NCBI GenBank assembly: GCA_034408855.1
Contig: JAWXCK010000112.1
Location: forward strand, 29,064 to 93,063
Direction of reading: 5' to 3'
Source: JAIYDQ01 sp034408855
GTDB lineage: Bacteria > Planctomycetota > Planctomycetia > Pirellulales > Pirellulaceae
Length of the DNA stretch: 64,000 nucleotides
Part shown: positions 9,379-18,801 of the stretch, piece after piece
How positions within the stretch are numbered: position 1 is the stretch's first letter
Layout of the letters: the number at the start of each line of letters is the position of its first letter
The notes under the pieces: generated by a model
Told to the model about the DNA's origin: nothing
The model's input: the letters and a program-made list of their open reading frames with translations, nothing else
Database searches by the model: none
Program-made: the position numbers and the translations under genes

Positions 9379-10167
9379 CTATTTGTGATCTTTAGCAACG
9401 AGCTGCATTAAATAGAACATCTCGGCCGCGATTTGCTTGCAGCGACCATCGTAAACCGTCGCTTCATCTGGTTTTCCGTCGCTTGCTTTCGGATCGACAT
9501 ACCACAGCGGAATTCTCGCGATAGCACCATTAACGACCGGACAATTTTTATCCGCGTCGTCGCAGCACATCAGTGCGACAAAATTTTTTTGTGGCAACGA
9601 TGGATGACCAAAGGCCTTGGAAAACAAACGAAGCTTGGCTTGCGGCGCGGCAAGGACCAATGAATAGACAGGATTGGCGTGTCCTGATGAAAGCGTAAGC
9701 GACACGGCGGGATTGGCCACATCGTCTTTAGAAAACGAAAGACCGGCGCGTTCGAGTGCCGAGATGGTGCGTTCGTTACATGCCGTAGCTTCAGTTCCGC
9801 ACGAGTGGCATTGAATCTTCAAACCATAATTGGCCGCCGCGATGGCTGCCCAAACTTGGCCAAACTGGCTCCGGCGAGAATTGTGCGTGCAGACAAAAAC
9901 TAAATCAGCAGAACCTCGGTCAGCATAAATCTTTCGGATCTGTGCCGCCGCTCCTTCGATCAACTCACGTCGAGACTCCGATACGTCACTGCGAGCAACC
10001 CCCTCTTTGCTGAAATAGTCGATCATTGAAACCCTCACTCCTTTATCAACGCTTACAACTTCCGCCGTAACCAATCGACCAAGGAACATAAGACAAACCG
10101 AACCAACTAGCGTCAATACAAGCGAACGCAACGAAGTGGACGGCAATATACAGAATGATGAAACCAT
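9379..10167 (-). CDS. Exported low-molecular-weight phosphatase / arsenate-reductase-like protein
   Basis: In this 262-residue protein, about the first 35 residues form a hydrophobic signal peptide or membrane anchor (LRSLVLTLVGSVCLMFLG). The rest is a low-molecular-weight phosphatase fold with the CX5R loop VCTHNSRRSQ (Cys93, Arg99). A second cluster, CCDDADKNCP (Cys201, Cys202, Cys209), matches the redox cysteines of thioredoxin-coupled arsenate reductase (ArsC), so an arsenate or oxyanion reductase is as likely as a phosphatase. Such enzymes are normally cytoplasmic; the export signal is unusual. It ends 15 bp upstream of the peptidase/accBC operon on the same strand. No ars genes are nearby. 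Confidence 0.82.
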   Translation of the reverse strand: MVSSFCILPSTSLRSLVLTLVGSVCLMFLGRLVTAEVVSVDKGVRVSMIDYFSKEGVARSDVSESRRELIEGAAAQIRKIYADRGSADLVFVCTHNSRRSQFGQVWAAIAAANYGLKIQCHSCGTEATACNERTISALERAGLSFSKDDVANPAVSLTLSSGHANPVYSLVLAAPQAKLRLFSKAFGHPSLPQKNFVALMCCDDADKNCPVVNGAIARIPLWYVDPKASDGKPDEATVYDGRCKQIAAEMFYLMQLVAKDHK

Positions 10168-10254
10168 GGACTACACTGAGTTTGTGATGATGGACAAGCC
10201 ACGTATTGGACACAACTCAGTGGAATCAATCAATAGAATCTGCAACGATTCAAG

Positions 10255-10542
10255 CTATTTTCGCTTGCCGTAGGCGACTTCTAATTGATTTAAGATGGCG
10301 GTGATACCATCGAGGTCCCGCAGCGCTTCTTGGGCCATTTGCTTCTCGAAAAACGAGTCGACCGTACCTCGAAGTACCACCGCACCGTTTCGGGTTTCCA
10401 AAACGAGATGGCGTCCGACGAGATGCGGGCTTTTTCGGATTGCCGAATCTACACGATGCAATAGAGGCAATATCGGGACAATATTGCCGGACGTCATCTG
10501 ATCGGTCAATGAATCAGCAGATGCGGAGAGTGATAGCGTCAC
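10255..10542 (-). CDS. BON-domain protein
   Basis: This 95-residue protein is almost entirely one BON domain, with the pattern VDSAIRKSPHL, LVLETRNGAVVLRGTVDSFFEKQMAQEALRDLDGI and ILNQLEV. BON domains are thought to bind phospholipid or envelope components. The start is GTG (complement 540-542 of the 10-kb block) with GGAG upstream. No clear signal peptide is present, though the N-terminus is mildly hydrophobic. It is divergent from the S46 peptidase gene, with a 245-bp gap that should hold both promoters. Confidence 0.75.
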   Translation of the reverse strand: MTLSLSASADSLTDQMTSGNIVPILPLLHRVDSAIRKSPHLVGRHLVLETRNGAVVLRGTVDSFFEKQMAQEALRDLDGITAILNQLEVAYGKRK

Positions 10543-10787
10543 TTGAAGTTGGCTCCAGCGGAATCAAGGAAGGAAATCGAGGGTTCGGAGCAGTCAGCTT
10601 GTTCGATTTCGGCATTCCTCCATCCGTCGCTTGAGAAATAGTCGCAAAATTTCTGATATTTTTTTGAGCGCCAATGAACTAAGCCTACTTGCCAACGTTC
10701 GAGTGTGGCGTAACGATTTCGAAATGTTGCTCGGCGTCGCAACACCGAGCCTAATTTCAATGCAACTCTTGATCCCCTATATCTCCC

Positions 10788-12833
10788 ATGTACAAGCTAT
10801 CTTCCGCTGGACTCTTTTTGGTATTGACAACGAACATGATCTGCAACGGCGACGAAGGAATGTGGCTATTCAATCAATTACCCACTAAGCATCTGGCTGA
10901 AACGCATCGCTTTACGGTGACTCCTGAGTGGACCGAGCACCTAATGTTGTCATCCGTGCGCTTTAATTCTGGGGGGTCCGCTTCGTTTGTTTCATCGAAT
11001 GGATTGGTCTTAACGAATCATCATGTTGCGTCGGATACGCTGTACAAACTTTCAACCGCGGAACACAACTACAACGAAGATGGCTTTCTCGCCAAGTCAT
11101 TTGCACAGGAGATCAAAGCACCAGATCTTGAACTGAATCAACTCGTATCGATCGAAGATGTCACGCAGTCCGTCAACAGCGCCGTCAAGACGGATATGCT
11201 AGCAAGCCAAGCTGCGAAAGCTCGTCAATCAAAAATGTCGGAAATCGAAAAAGAGTCGCTTGACAAAACGGGCCTTCGATCCGACATTGTTACGCTGTTC
11301 GGTGGAGGACGGTACCATTTGTATCGTTATAAGAAATACACCGATGTTCGATTGGTATGGGCCCCCGAAGCAGGCACGGCTTTCTTTGGTGGTGATGCAG
11401 ACAATTTCGAGTACCCACGTTACTGTTTGGATGTTACGCTCTTTCGCGTTTACGAGAATAACGAACCGGCTAACATTACGCATTTTCTTAGGACGGAGCC
11501 GCAAGGCGCCACGGATGGCGATTTAATATTTGTATCGGGCAACCCAGGCCGCACGCGACGAATCTACACCTCTGCCGCTCTCGCTTATCAACGCGATGTT
11601 GCGATTCCTCGAACGCTCAATTTGCTGCGTCGCAAAGAAAACCTTTTGCAACAGTATGCGCTGGCTGGACCCGAGGCCTTGCGGCGAGCACGAGATGATC
11701 TCTTTGGCGTGCAGAACTCTCGAAAAGCCTATGTTGGGATGCTCCAAGGCTTGCAAGAGCCTGAGTTTTTTCAGCGAAAGAGACGCAACGAAAGCGACCT
11801 CATCCGCCAACTGAAATCGGACCCTACCAACGCTTCTCTGGCCGAAGCGTGGCCTGCGATTGAAGATGTCGTCGCCCGACGCAAGGCTTTGGTCGGAATA
11901 ACGGGATCCTTGAAAACGCGGCTCTATAGTATCGCGCAAACCCTTGTTTTAATGGCCTCTGAGGACCAAAAACCGAGCACAGAACGACTCCGAGATTTTC
12001 GCGATAGCAATCGGGAATCGCTAGAGCAAGAGCTCTACTCGCCCGCTCCAATTTATGATGATCTCGAACGCGTTCAACTGGCCGATGAGCTCGCTCGCTT
12101 TATGGAAGATCGCGGCGGCGACGATGCGTTGGTTGTTGACTTGTTGGATGGCAAAGGCCCTCGCGATAGAGCGATGGAAGCTCTCTCGGGTACCAAGCTC
12201 TTCGATATCCAAGCGAGACAAACGATCGCACGCGGTGGCGTCGAATCGATCGAGAATTCAAAAGATACGATGATCGTCTTAGCAAAACTACTTGAGCCCG
12301 AATTTCGGCGACTCGAGGAACTCAATAACGAGACCGAAGAGTTGGAACGACAAGCATATGGAAAAATTAGCCAAGCACAGTTCGCGATTCAAGGCGATTC
12401 AATCTATCCCGATGCAACTTTTACTTTGCGACTCACTTACGGTGTTGTTGCCGGTTACGAAGTCGACGGGCAAAAGATTTCTCATCAAACAACTCTGGGC
12501 GGCGCATTCGATCACTCGAAGACTCATCTGAATAAAGAACCTTGGATATTGCCCGATAGTTGGAATCGAGCCCGAGAAAAAATTGCTGCGAGCACACCGT
12601 TCAACTTTGTGTGTACGGCAGATATTATCGGAGGCAATTCAGGCAGCCCAGTCGTTAATCGAGACGGGGCCATTGTCGGCATCATTTTTGACGGCAACAT
12701 TCAGAGTCTTACTGCTGACTTTTACTATACCGATCGCGTCTCGCGGGCCGTGGCTGTTCACATGGCAAGCGTCTTAGAATCATTGCGCAGCATCTACAAC
12801 GCTACGGAACTCGCCGATCAACTCGGTCGATAG
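10788..12833 (+). CDS. S46 family dipeptidyl-peptidase, DPP7-like
   Basis: This 681-residue secreted serine peptidase releases dipeptides from oligopeptide N-termini in the periplasm. A signal peptide covers about residues 1-21, followed by the family start GMWLFNQLP. The chymotrypsin-type triad is visible: His in LTNHHV (78/79), Asp within DNFEYPR, and Ser618 in GGNSGSPVVN. The residue that sets P1 specificity in this family lies in IIFDGN and is Gly. In the family, Gly goes with DPP7 (hydrophobic P1) and Arg with DPP11 (Asp/Glu P1), so a DPP7-like specificity is inferred. The length is close to the ~700 residues of the family. Confidence 0.92.
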   Translation: MYKLSSAGLFLVLTTNMICNGDEGMWLFNQLPTKHLAETHRFTVTPEWTEHLMLSSVRFNSGGSASFVSSNGLVLTNHHVASDTLYKLSTAEHNYNEDGFLAKSFAQEIKAPDLELNQLVSIEDVTQSVNSAVKTDMLASQAAKARQSKMSEIEKESLDKTGLRSDIVTLFGGGRYHLYRYKKYTDVRLVWAPEAGTAFFGGDADNFEYPRYCLDVTLFRVYENNEPANITHFLRTEPQGATDGDLIFVSGNPGRTRRIYTSAALAYQRDVAIPRTLNLLRRKENLLQQYALAGPEALRRARDDLFGVQNSRKAYVGMLQGLQEPEFFQRKRRNESDLIRQLKSDPTNASLAEAWPAIEDVVARRKALVGITGSLKTRLYSIAQTLVLMASEDQKPSTERLRDFRDSNRESLEQELYSPAPIYDDLERVQLADELARFMEDRGGDDALVVDLLDGKGPRDRAMEALSGTKLFDIQARQTIARGGVESIENSKDTMIVLAKLLEPEFRRLEELNNETEELERQAYGKISQAQFAIQGDSIYPDATFTLRLTYGVVAGYEVDGQKISHQTTLGGAFDHSKTHLNKEPWILPDSWNRAREKIAASTPFNFVCTADIIGGNSGSPVVNRDGAIVGIIFDGNIQSLTADFYYTDRVSRAVAVHMASVLESLRSIYNATELADQLGR

Positions 12834-12836
12834 TGG

Positions 12837-12855
12837 CGCAAGCTTCCAACTTGCG
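12837..12855. repeat. Dispersed palindromic repeat, copy 2
   Basis: CGCAAGCTTCCAACTTGCG starts 4 bp after the S46 peptidase stop codon. Its arms CGCAAG and CTTGCG pair, with one inner mismatch. With the preceding GTGG it matches the copy at 55018-55040 at all but one position. Because it lies between two converging genes it could serve as a weak bidirectional terminator, but it lacks a U-tract. Confidence 0.65.
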
Positions 12856-12961
12856 AAACATTTCAATCGGTACGATAAAACGAAACTTTGCCGTTCAACA
12901 CGTCCAACACACCAAGCAAATCTTTATCCCGGCTGAAGCATTTAACAGAGTTATGATTCAA

Positions 12962-14431
12962 CTACCGCTGAACGTTGCTCTGCATTGCTTGCGCGGCCAG
13001 CTCCGGTACGAATCGCCAGAGTGGTGGCATGCGTTGATCGGCGAGCGTTGTTAGCCAATTTCGCTTCTCGGGCGATACACCGTCATGAATCAGCGACTTT
13101 AGCTCCCGGATCATCAAGGGATGACTTCCGTAGTAAGAATGCCCCAGCAAACTTGTATCGACCGGTGTCACGTCGACTAAATCGACGCCGGCGACGGTCG
13201 GTTGTGGATTACTGGTCAGTCCAAGTCGTTGGAATCCGTTCAATTTCACCGACGCCAATAGGGCTCGATCGGTAGCCGATGCGTAAAGAGTTACTTGGGA
13301 AGCACAGGTATGGACCGCCGAGGCATATCGATCGCGAAAGACCTCGGTATCCAAGTCTGGCGCCGCGAGAATGACTTGGCTAAGCATCGGTTGCTCGTAC
13401 GGATACTTCAACTGAAGCAATTGCAGAGCTCCGACGAGCGCTCGGTTTCCCATTGAATGGGCGATGACATGCAATCGCTTGACACCGGAACGCTTGTGGA
13501 CATCGGCTAAGAATAGTTCCAGATGGGCTGCGCTCCACTCGACGTTGGACTCATCGCGACGGTATCGGACAAGCTGACCATTCGAGGGCCAAGAATAGAG
13601 AATGGGGGCTCCATCAAATTGGATGTCGTGGCTAAGCTGTGCCGTTCGATGAAGGGCTTCTTCGAATTCGACGTTGTAACCATGAATATAGATCAATGCC
13701 GATTGGTCTGGCGAAAATGAAATACGGTCGCGTAAGCTATCGAAGTACGAATCGACATCCATCTCTTCGATACGTTGGACGATAACGTGACGATCTTCGC
13801 GTTCGGTGAATTCGAACGAAAAGACCGACGGCCGCTCGATTACTCCGCGTTGATGGTTGGGTGGCAATGTTACGTCACTTACTCCCAAATGCAATGGATA
13901 GCTCGTTGTGGCTGCAAACCTGCCTCCCGAGAACCACACACTTTCCTGTTGAGCTAGACGCATCAAATGCCCAACTTTGATGGCTGTTTGTCCGACCAAT
14001 ATGTAGCAGACGAATAATCCTAAACAGGAACCGAGCCCCCAAGCCCATCGACGCTTACCTGCAAAGCACCCGGCAACGAGAACTAAAGTAAGAAGTACGC
14101 ATAGGAATCCAGGAGCGATCGCCGTGATCCAAAGATGAGGATTGTTAGCTTGAAACAGTTGACGATCGGTAGCGTAATAAACTCGAACACGTTCGATTCC
14201 AGCCGAGCTGGTTGGCGAAGGAGCCGTTGGAGTTGAGTTAACATTCTTTTGTGAAACCGAAGTCGCAGATTGCGGTGCAAACGATTCGGCGCTAGAAGAT
14301 AACGCTACCGAAGACTTTTCGCCTTTCGGCATCAAACTTGGAATCGTAGCGGCACCACCTACCACAGCGGTCGTGGCGACCACAATGAGGCGGACAGCTA
14401 TTCTTCCATGTCGTTGCCAACGGTTTCGCAT
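12962..14431 (-). CDS. DUF900 alpha/beta hydrolase, membrane-anchored
   Basis: The 489-residue protein has an N-terminal transmembrane helix (about 10-30). A low-complexity Ser/Thr/Pro linker follows, then two more hydrophobic segments (about 103-150). From about 210 comes an alpha/beta-hydrolase domain of the DUF900 type. The oxyanion region YIHGYNVEFEEAL, the nucleophile elbow HSMGN (Ser), an Asp in AAPDLDTEVFRD and a late His (HSYYGSHP) are visible. DUF900 proteins are predicted lipases or esterases; the substrate is unknown. It ends near the convergent S46 peptidase gene and starts 49 bp after dnaA on the same strand. Confidence 0.85.
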   Translation of the reverse strand: MRNRWQRHGRIAVRLIVVATTAVVGGAATIPSLMPKGEKSSVALSSSAESFAPQSATSVSQKNVNSTPTAPSPTSSAGIERVRVYYATDRQLFQANNPHLWITAIAPGFLCVLLTLVLVAGCFAGKRRWAWGLGSCLGLFVCYILVGQTAIKVGHLMRLAQQESVWFSGGRFAATTSYPLHLGVSDVTLPPNHQRGVIERPSVFSFEFTEREDRHVIVQRIEEMDVDSYFDSLRDRISFSPDQSALIYIHGYNVEFEEALHRTAQLSHDIQFDGAPILYSWPSNGQLVRYRRDESNVEWSAAHLELFLADVHKRSGVKRLHVIAHSMGNRALVGALQLLQLKYPYEQPMLSQVILAAPDLDTEVFRDRYASAVHTCASQVTLYASATDRALLASVKLNGFQRLGLTSNPQPTVAGVDLVDVTPVDTSLLGHSYYGSHPLMIRELKSLIHDGVSPEKRNWLTTLADQRMPPLWRFVPELAAQAMQSNVQR

Positions 14432-14480
14432 TCCATCTGTATCGGTTATTCGGATTGGAGAATCTAGTGAAAATAACCGA

Positions 14481-15977
14481 TCACCCCACTTGCAGGGCTG
14501 ATTCTAGATTTCGCAATACTTCGCGAACGCGAACCGATCCCATTCCATGCGGTAAGGCATCATTCGACTCGATCCACTGCTCGACCTTGCGCTGGGCAGA
14601 AATAACCGTGGAATGCTGTCGATTGCCGAAGAATTCGCCAATCTCTGCGTAAGCCGCTCGAGTATGTTTTCGCGCTAAGAACATGGCGAGCATTCGAGGC
14701 CCGCTCACGAATTTAGTCTTTCCTTTGGTTTGCAAGCTTTTCGGATCGAGGCGAAAATTTTCGCAAACCGCCCTCTCGATATCGGATAGTCGAACCACTG
14801 GTTGGCAAGCTCGAATGAGATCCAAACTTGCAGCTACGGCATCATCGTGAGTTAGCGGCCGCCCAAGCTTCCGCTGCTCGGTAAGCAATCGAAAAACGAT
14901 TCCAAAGATAGCTCGACCATCCCCGCCAGCAGCTTCGGCTAATGCGTGCGTCGTTCCTTCATTCAACAAGACTTGATGCTTGACGAGCAATTTCACTAGC
15001 AACTGCCGGCGTGTTTCACTGTCCAATGGTTCGATGCCGCAAGTCATACCACCGGCAATTCTTGCGTGCAGATCACTTCCTAAACCAGTCAATTCATTCA
15101 ACGATCGATCGGATACCAAAACGACCTGCCGTCGATCGCGAAGCAAATTATCGATCGTATTTCGAAGCTCGGAAAGCGTCGCATGTTTGCCCAAACAAAA
15201 ATGCAAATCATCTAAAATAAAGGCATCGACATCGCGATATTTTTGGCGAAAGCTTGCGAACCCGGCACCGCGAGCCGATTCGGTGAAGTCGATCGTGAAT
15301 TGCTCGCCAGTCATGATGATCGTTCGACGCATGCCGCATCGACGCCTCAACTGCTGTCCGATAGCGCGGGCTAAATGCGATTTACCGGAGCCGCTAGGAC
15401 CATAGATCAAAACGGGGCTAAGTGTACCTGGCCGCTCGAAAATCATTTCGACAGCCGTCGTCGCCAATCGGCTGCCCGAGCCCTGTACAAAATCGCTCCA
15501 TAGGTCCGCCTCTTCGACCTTCGGAATTGGTGCTAGTTTTCGTGGAGCATCCGCGTCGCTCGAATCGCTTCGAGCAAAACCGAAATTCGGCAATCGATCA
15601 GTCTCGACAGCAGGAGGCTTCATAGGAACTTGAGCAGCCGATCGAACGGGAGGGGATGGTTTACTGGGCGTCACGGTACGTGGTACTGCGACGTGCTGCA
15701 AACGAATGGCAGTCCGATCGTCACCGAGCTCCTCGACGACTGACCGAAGTTCGTCCCAACATAAGCTACGAACGCAATCGACTAGAAAGGGACTCTCCAA
15801 TCCAATCGTTAGGACATTATTATCGAAGTCCCAGCGGGCCGCACGCCCAAACCATAAATCAAGACGATCCTGCCCAATTCGCTGAGCTAGCAAATTCCGT
15901 ACCGTCGTTCCGATGGTACATGTGCCTCCCGATTCTAATGGAGATGGGTTCTCGATCGTCGAGACTGCTTGACACAT
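14481..15977 (-). CDS. dnaA: Chromosomal replication initiator DnaA
   Basis: This 498-residue AAA+ protein has all four DnaA domains. Domain I (about 25-100) contains VRNLLAQRIGQDRLDLWFG. A Pro-rich linker covers about 110-165. Domain III has Walker A GPSGSGKSHLA, Walker B AFILDDLHF and the box VII region DLHARIAGGM. Domain IV is the DNA-binding part, with signature NRQHSTVISAQRKVEQWI and the preceding GPRMLAMFLARKHT helix. Walker A has Ser where most DnaA proteins have Thr. It binds origin DnaA boxes and opens the duplex. Its neighbours are a GNAT enzyme and a hydrolase, not dnaN/recF/gyrB. The N-terminus is slightly longer than usual. Confidence 0.94.
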   Translation of the reverse strand: MCQAVSTIENPSPLESGGTCTIGTTVRNLLAQRIGQDRLDLWFGRAARWDFDNNVLTIGLESPFLVDCVRSLCWDELRSVVEELGDDRTAIRLQHVAVPRTVTPSKPSPPVRSAAQVPMKPPAVETDRLPNFGFARSDSSDADAPRKLAPIPKVEEADLWSDFVQGSGSRLATTAVEMIFERPGTLSPVLIYGPSGSGKSHLARAIGQQLRRRCGMRRTIIMTGEQFTIDFTESARGAGFASFRQKYRDVDAFILDDLHFCLGKHATLSELRNTIDNLLRDRRQVVLVSDRSLNELTGLGSDLHARIAGGMTCGIEPLDSETRRQLLVKLLVKHQVLLNEGTTHALAEAAGGDGRAIFGIVFRLLTEQRKLGRPLTHDDAVAASLDLIRACQPVVRLSDIERAVCENFRLDPKSLQTKGKTKFVSGPRMLAMFLARKHTRAAYAEIGEFFGNRQHSTVISAQRKVEQWIESNDALPHGMGSVRVREVLRNLESALQVG

Positions 15978-16476
15978 CTGTTAATCGCTTTCCTAACCTT
16001 GCGACGCAACGAATCGAAGTTCCACTTCGTTGCAGATTCCTTTTGCCAGCGGGAACCATCCCGCCTTCTGTCTTATTTCGATAAATCGATTTCTTTCCGA
16101 GTGCGACTACCGCCACACTATTCCTTGGATATCCGAGGAATAGCGCAAATTCGGACCGAAAAAGAATCTTAAGAACAAGACTGCATTCGCCTCCGTCGTA
16201 GGACGGAGCGGCGATTGTAGGTTTGCTAGCACTGCCGTCAAACTTCGTGTCCCAATTGTTGCCCAAGACCGGTGGATATCGCGTCGCTACCTCGCATTCC
16301 TACCCCACGATTTCCCGCCTCTGCCGGAGATTCCGGAATTTTATCGAATCGCTTCAAGCTGGCTTTGATCTCCTGTGGAAAAGTTGTCGAATCCTAACGG
16401 GCCAAATCGACAAGACTTGCCGAAGATTTCGTAACCCATTGGCTTGAAGTCGGTTGTGACTTTTTTTGTCCTAATC
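15978..16476. other. Intergenic region upstream of dnaA (499 bp, no gene seen)
   Basis: No convincing reading frame or RNA gene is visible. The region should carry the dnaA promoter. One site, TGTGGAAAA at 16374-16382, fits the relaxed DnaA-box consensus TTWTNCACA on the minus strand. A second candidate (GGTGGATAT, 16271) is weaker. There is no cluster of boxes and no strongly AT-rich block, so I do not call an origin here; a single box fits dnaA autoregulation better. Confidence 0.4.
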
Positions 16477-17526
16477 CTACTTGATCGGCAAAAACCAGGC
16501 ATCGAGTTCACGAGTAATTTCGAAACCGAATCGTTGATAAAGCCGTATCGCACTCTCGTTTCGTCGATCGACGGCTAACCAAAGTTGCTTTGCATCTTGC
16601 CGTTGGGCTAGGTGCAACGCACGACGAAGCGTCTCAGTCGCAAGGCCGCGTCCTCGATACTTAGGAACGACACCCATATAGCTAAGTTCCCAGTTCCCTG
16701 CACCCGAACTTCCGAGCATGAACGCTGCAGCAATTCGACTTTCGCATTGTGAGTATTCACTCTGTGAGCCTGTTGTTTCAATGGCAGCCCACCAATGCGG
16801 GGTATCATTACCACTACTTTGAATTCCCGAGGAAGCGAGATATCCCGCAAACGATTCGGCGGTCGCTCGAACTCCGTTCAATTCAGGACAATCCGCAGTT
16901 TCCTCGTAAGTTCGATCGAGCCACTCAATCCATAACTTAAAGTCCGAAGGGTTGTATTGTCGCCACTCGAAGGGTTGAAGCGAATAGCTCGATTCCTGGC
17001 TGCGATTCTTTAGATAAGGAAATGCTGCGTTATTCAATATCTCGGTGTTCGTCAGTTCGACTGACATTTGGTAGAGCGTTGCGAGTTTCCTAAATCCAGC
17101 TAGGCGCAAGGCCTTGACCGAGTAAGGCGAGTCCAGCTCGATGACCGTTTGAACTAACTCCACTTTCCAATCACAAGATGTTCGGACGAGCGATCGCAGA
17201 ACGGCTACAGCGGCTTCTTCGCTGAGCTTTGCATCACGATTGGAAACCCATGGCCCTACCAGCGAACCTAATCGGCCGGGATACTCCATGAGATACGCCG
17301 CCGCCAATTCTTCAGGCGCCTCATCCTCGCCAGACGCCACGATCATCGACTGAGCCGATGCAAATCGCATCCCTTGCTGCTCGATCGATTGCTCGACGGC
17401 ATCGAGGATCAATTCGATCGACTCATCGTCCAAATGCCTGAGCACCCGAGGCACCGTGGCTCGACAATACTCGGCCCCTGTTTTAATGACAACGCTACTT
17501 GGCGAATTAGGCGGTTTAGGAAGCAT
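16477..17526 (-). CDS. GNAT family N-acetyltransferase (two-domain)
   Basis: The 349-residue protein has a clear C-terminal GNAT domain. The acetyl-CoA-binding motif is VVPKYRGRGLATETLRRALH, followed by LWLAVDRRNESAIRLYQRFGFEI, the standard late beta-strand and tyrosine region. The N-terminal ~180 residues (VEQSIEQQGMRFASAQSMIV, AYLMEYPGRLGSLVGPWVS, FRKLATLYQMSVEL) look like a second, degenerate GNAT repeat, as in mycothiol-synthase-like tandem GNATs. The substrate is unknown. It is divergent from the PDZ-protein gene, with 149 bp between them. Confidence 0.85.
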   Translation of the reverse strand: MLPKPPNSPSSVVIKTGAEYCRATVPRVLRHLDDESIELILDAVEQSIEQQGMRFASAQSMIVASGEDEAPEELAAAYLMEYPGRLGSLVGPWVSNRDAKLSEEAAVAVLRSLVRTSCDWKVELVQTVIELDSPYSVKALRLAGFRKLATLYQMSVELTNTEILNNAAFPYLKNRSQESSYSLQPFEWRQYNPSDFKLWIEWLDRTYEETADCPELNGVRATAESFAGYLASSGIQSSGNDTPHWWAAIETTGSQSEYSQCESRIAAAFMLGSSGAGNWELSYMGVVPKYRGRGLATETLRRALHLAQRQDAKQLWLAVDRRNESAIRLYQRFGFEITRELDAWFLPIK

Positions 17527-17675
17527 GCTTCAAATGGTGGAGTTATTTTGGGGAGATGGTTCGAGCAAGACGCTTGAGTTGTGGTATTTTCTATATTCGC
17601 CACGGCTTCGTGCATCTACAATAACGCGAAGCGGTTTGTTGGCCTCGGGTATCCATTCGTTTTCGAGCAGTCATA

Positions 17676-18773
17676 ATGAAAGCATTGCGTTGGTATTCCA
17701 TTGTTGCGGCTGCTATTATTTTGCTTGGCTCTGGACAGCTCCGGTCGCAAGATCCACTGCAGCAATTAGAAGCGAAACTACTCCAACAGGAAAAGCTCGA
17801 TTCGTCGAAAGCGAGCGAAAGAAGAAAATCGGATTCTTCTAAACAAGCCGAAAATCTTCCAGGTCCGACGAAGCCAAGCGAAAGTATCTTAGTCAATCCA
17901 CCAACGCCTCTTCCACCGGGTCCTGCTCCATTAAACGGCCCGCCTGATGCTGAGGTTCCCTACTTAGGAATGACGCTCGAAAAGCCTACTGGGGGAGGAA
18001 TGGGATTGCGTGTTGTCGAGGTCGTCAGTCAATCACCTGCGTGGAAATCTGGCTTTCGCATCGATGACCGAATTTTGGCAATCGGTGGAAACGCCGTCAC
18101 GGATATCGACACGTTTGCCGAAGAAATGGCGAGCGCGTCCCCGAACCAGCTCGTAAAATTCTTAGTCGATCGTCGAGGACGACAGATGGATATCAATGTC
18201 GTCTTGATTCCCCAGAGCGTCGCAGTAAAAACGATTCCCAACGCGGCGTCGCTTTTCAAATCAATTCCACAGAATCCTCTTAGTGCGACGAATCGAAATT
18301 CGCCTCGAACTCCTCAAGCGGTTGACGGACGCGGTTCGCTTGGAATTGTGCTGGCGCCACTTTCCGATGCTTTTCGTCGACAATTTGGCATCCCTGTCTT
18401 CCGCGGTGCAAGTGTCCTTGAAGTCGCCGAAAACTCTCCAGGCTATATAGCTGGATTAGCCGCCGGCGATTGTATCGTCGATATCGATGGCAAATCGATT
18501 CTAAGCGATGACGATGTCGTCCGGTGGAAGCAGAACGCTAATACGAATGCGATGATCGCGATCAGTTTCTATCGCGGTGCTCAATTGATGCAAACAACGC
18601 TTCAAGTCCCTCCAGCCGGCTCGACAGACGCTCAAGGAAACGTCAACGTCACTCAGGACATGTTGACTCCAGCCTACGTCCAACGCCTGCAAGCAGAGCT
18701 TTCGCAACTCCGCGAAGAATTGACGCGAAGCCAAAGTCGCATCGAATCGCTCGAACGCCAGTTGAATCGATAG
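17676..18773 (+). CDS. Exported protein with two PDZ domains and C-terminal coiled coil
   Basis: This is a 365-residue protein. A signal peptide covers about 1-24 (IVAAAIILLGSGQLRSQ) and is followed by a charged, Pro-rich linker. PDZ1 (about 88-170) carries YLGMTLEKPTGGGMGLRVVEV and SPAWKSGFRIDDRILAIGG. PDZ2 (about 220-305) carries LGIVLAPLSDAFRR and SPGYIAGLAAGDCIVDIDG. The last ~35 residues form a coiled coil (LQAELSQLREELTRSQSRIE). No protease domain is present, so it is probably a periplasmic adaptor or scaffold rather than a DegP-type protease. Confidence 0.87.
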   Translation: MKALRWYSIVAAAIILLGSGQLRSQDPLQQLEAKLLQQEKLDSSKASERRKSDSSKQAENLPGPTKPSESILVNPPTPLPPGPAPLNGPPDAEVPYLGMTLEKPTGGGMGLRVVEVVSQSPAWKSGFRIDDRILAIGGNAVTDIDTFAEEMASASPNQLVKFLVDRRGRQMDINVVLIPQSVAVKTIPNAASLFKSIPQNPLSATNRNSPRTPQAVDGRGSLGIVLAPLSDAFRRQFGIPVFRGASVLEVAENSPGYIAGLAAGDCIVDIDGKSILSDDDVVRWKQNANTNAMIAISFYRGAQLMQTTLQVPPAGSTDAQGNVNVTQDMLTPAYVQRLQAELSQLREELTRSQSRIESLERQLNR

Positions 18774-18801
18774 CACACGACGCAAGTGCGCTCCGAGTAA
18801 A

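Noticed and set aside
15859..16266. 135-residue minus-strand frame in the dnaA upstream region
   Set aside because: It overlaps the dnaA start in another frame and has no domain or ribosome-binding site.
15978..16476. Chromosome origin
   Set aside because: Only one relaxed DnaA box and no AT-rich unwinding block; location of oriC cannot be judged from this window.
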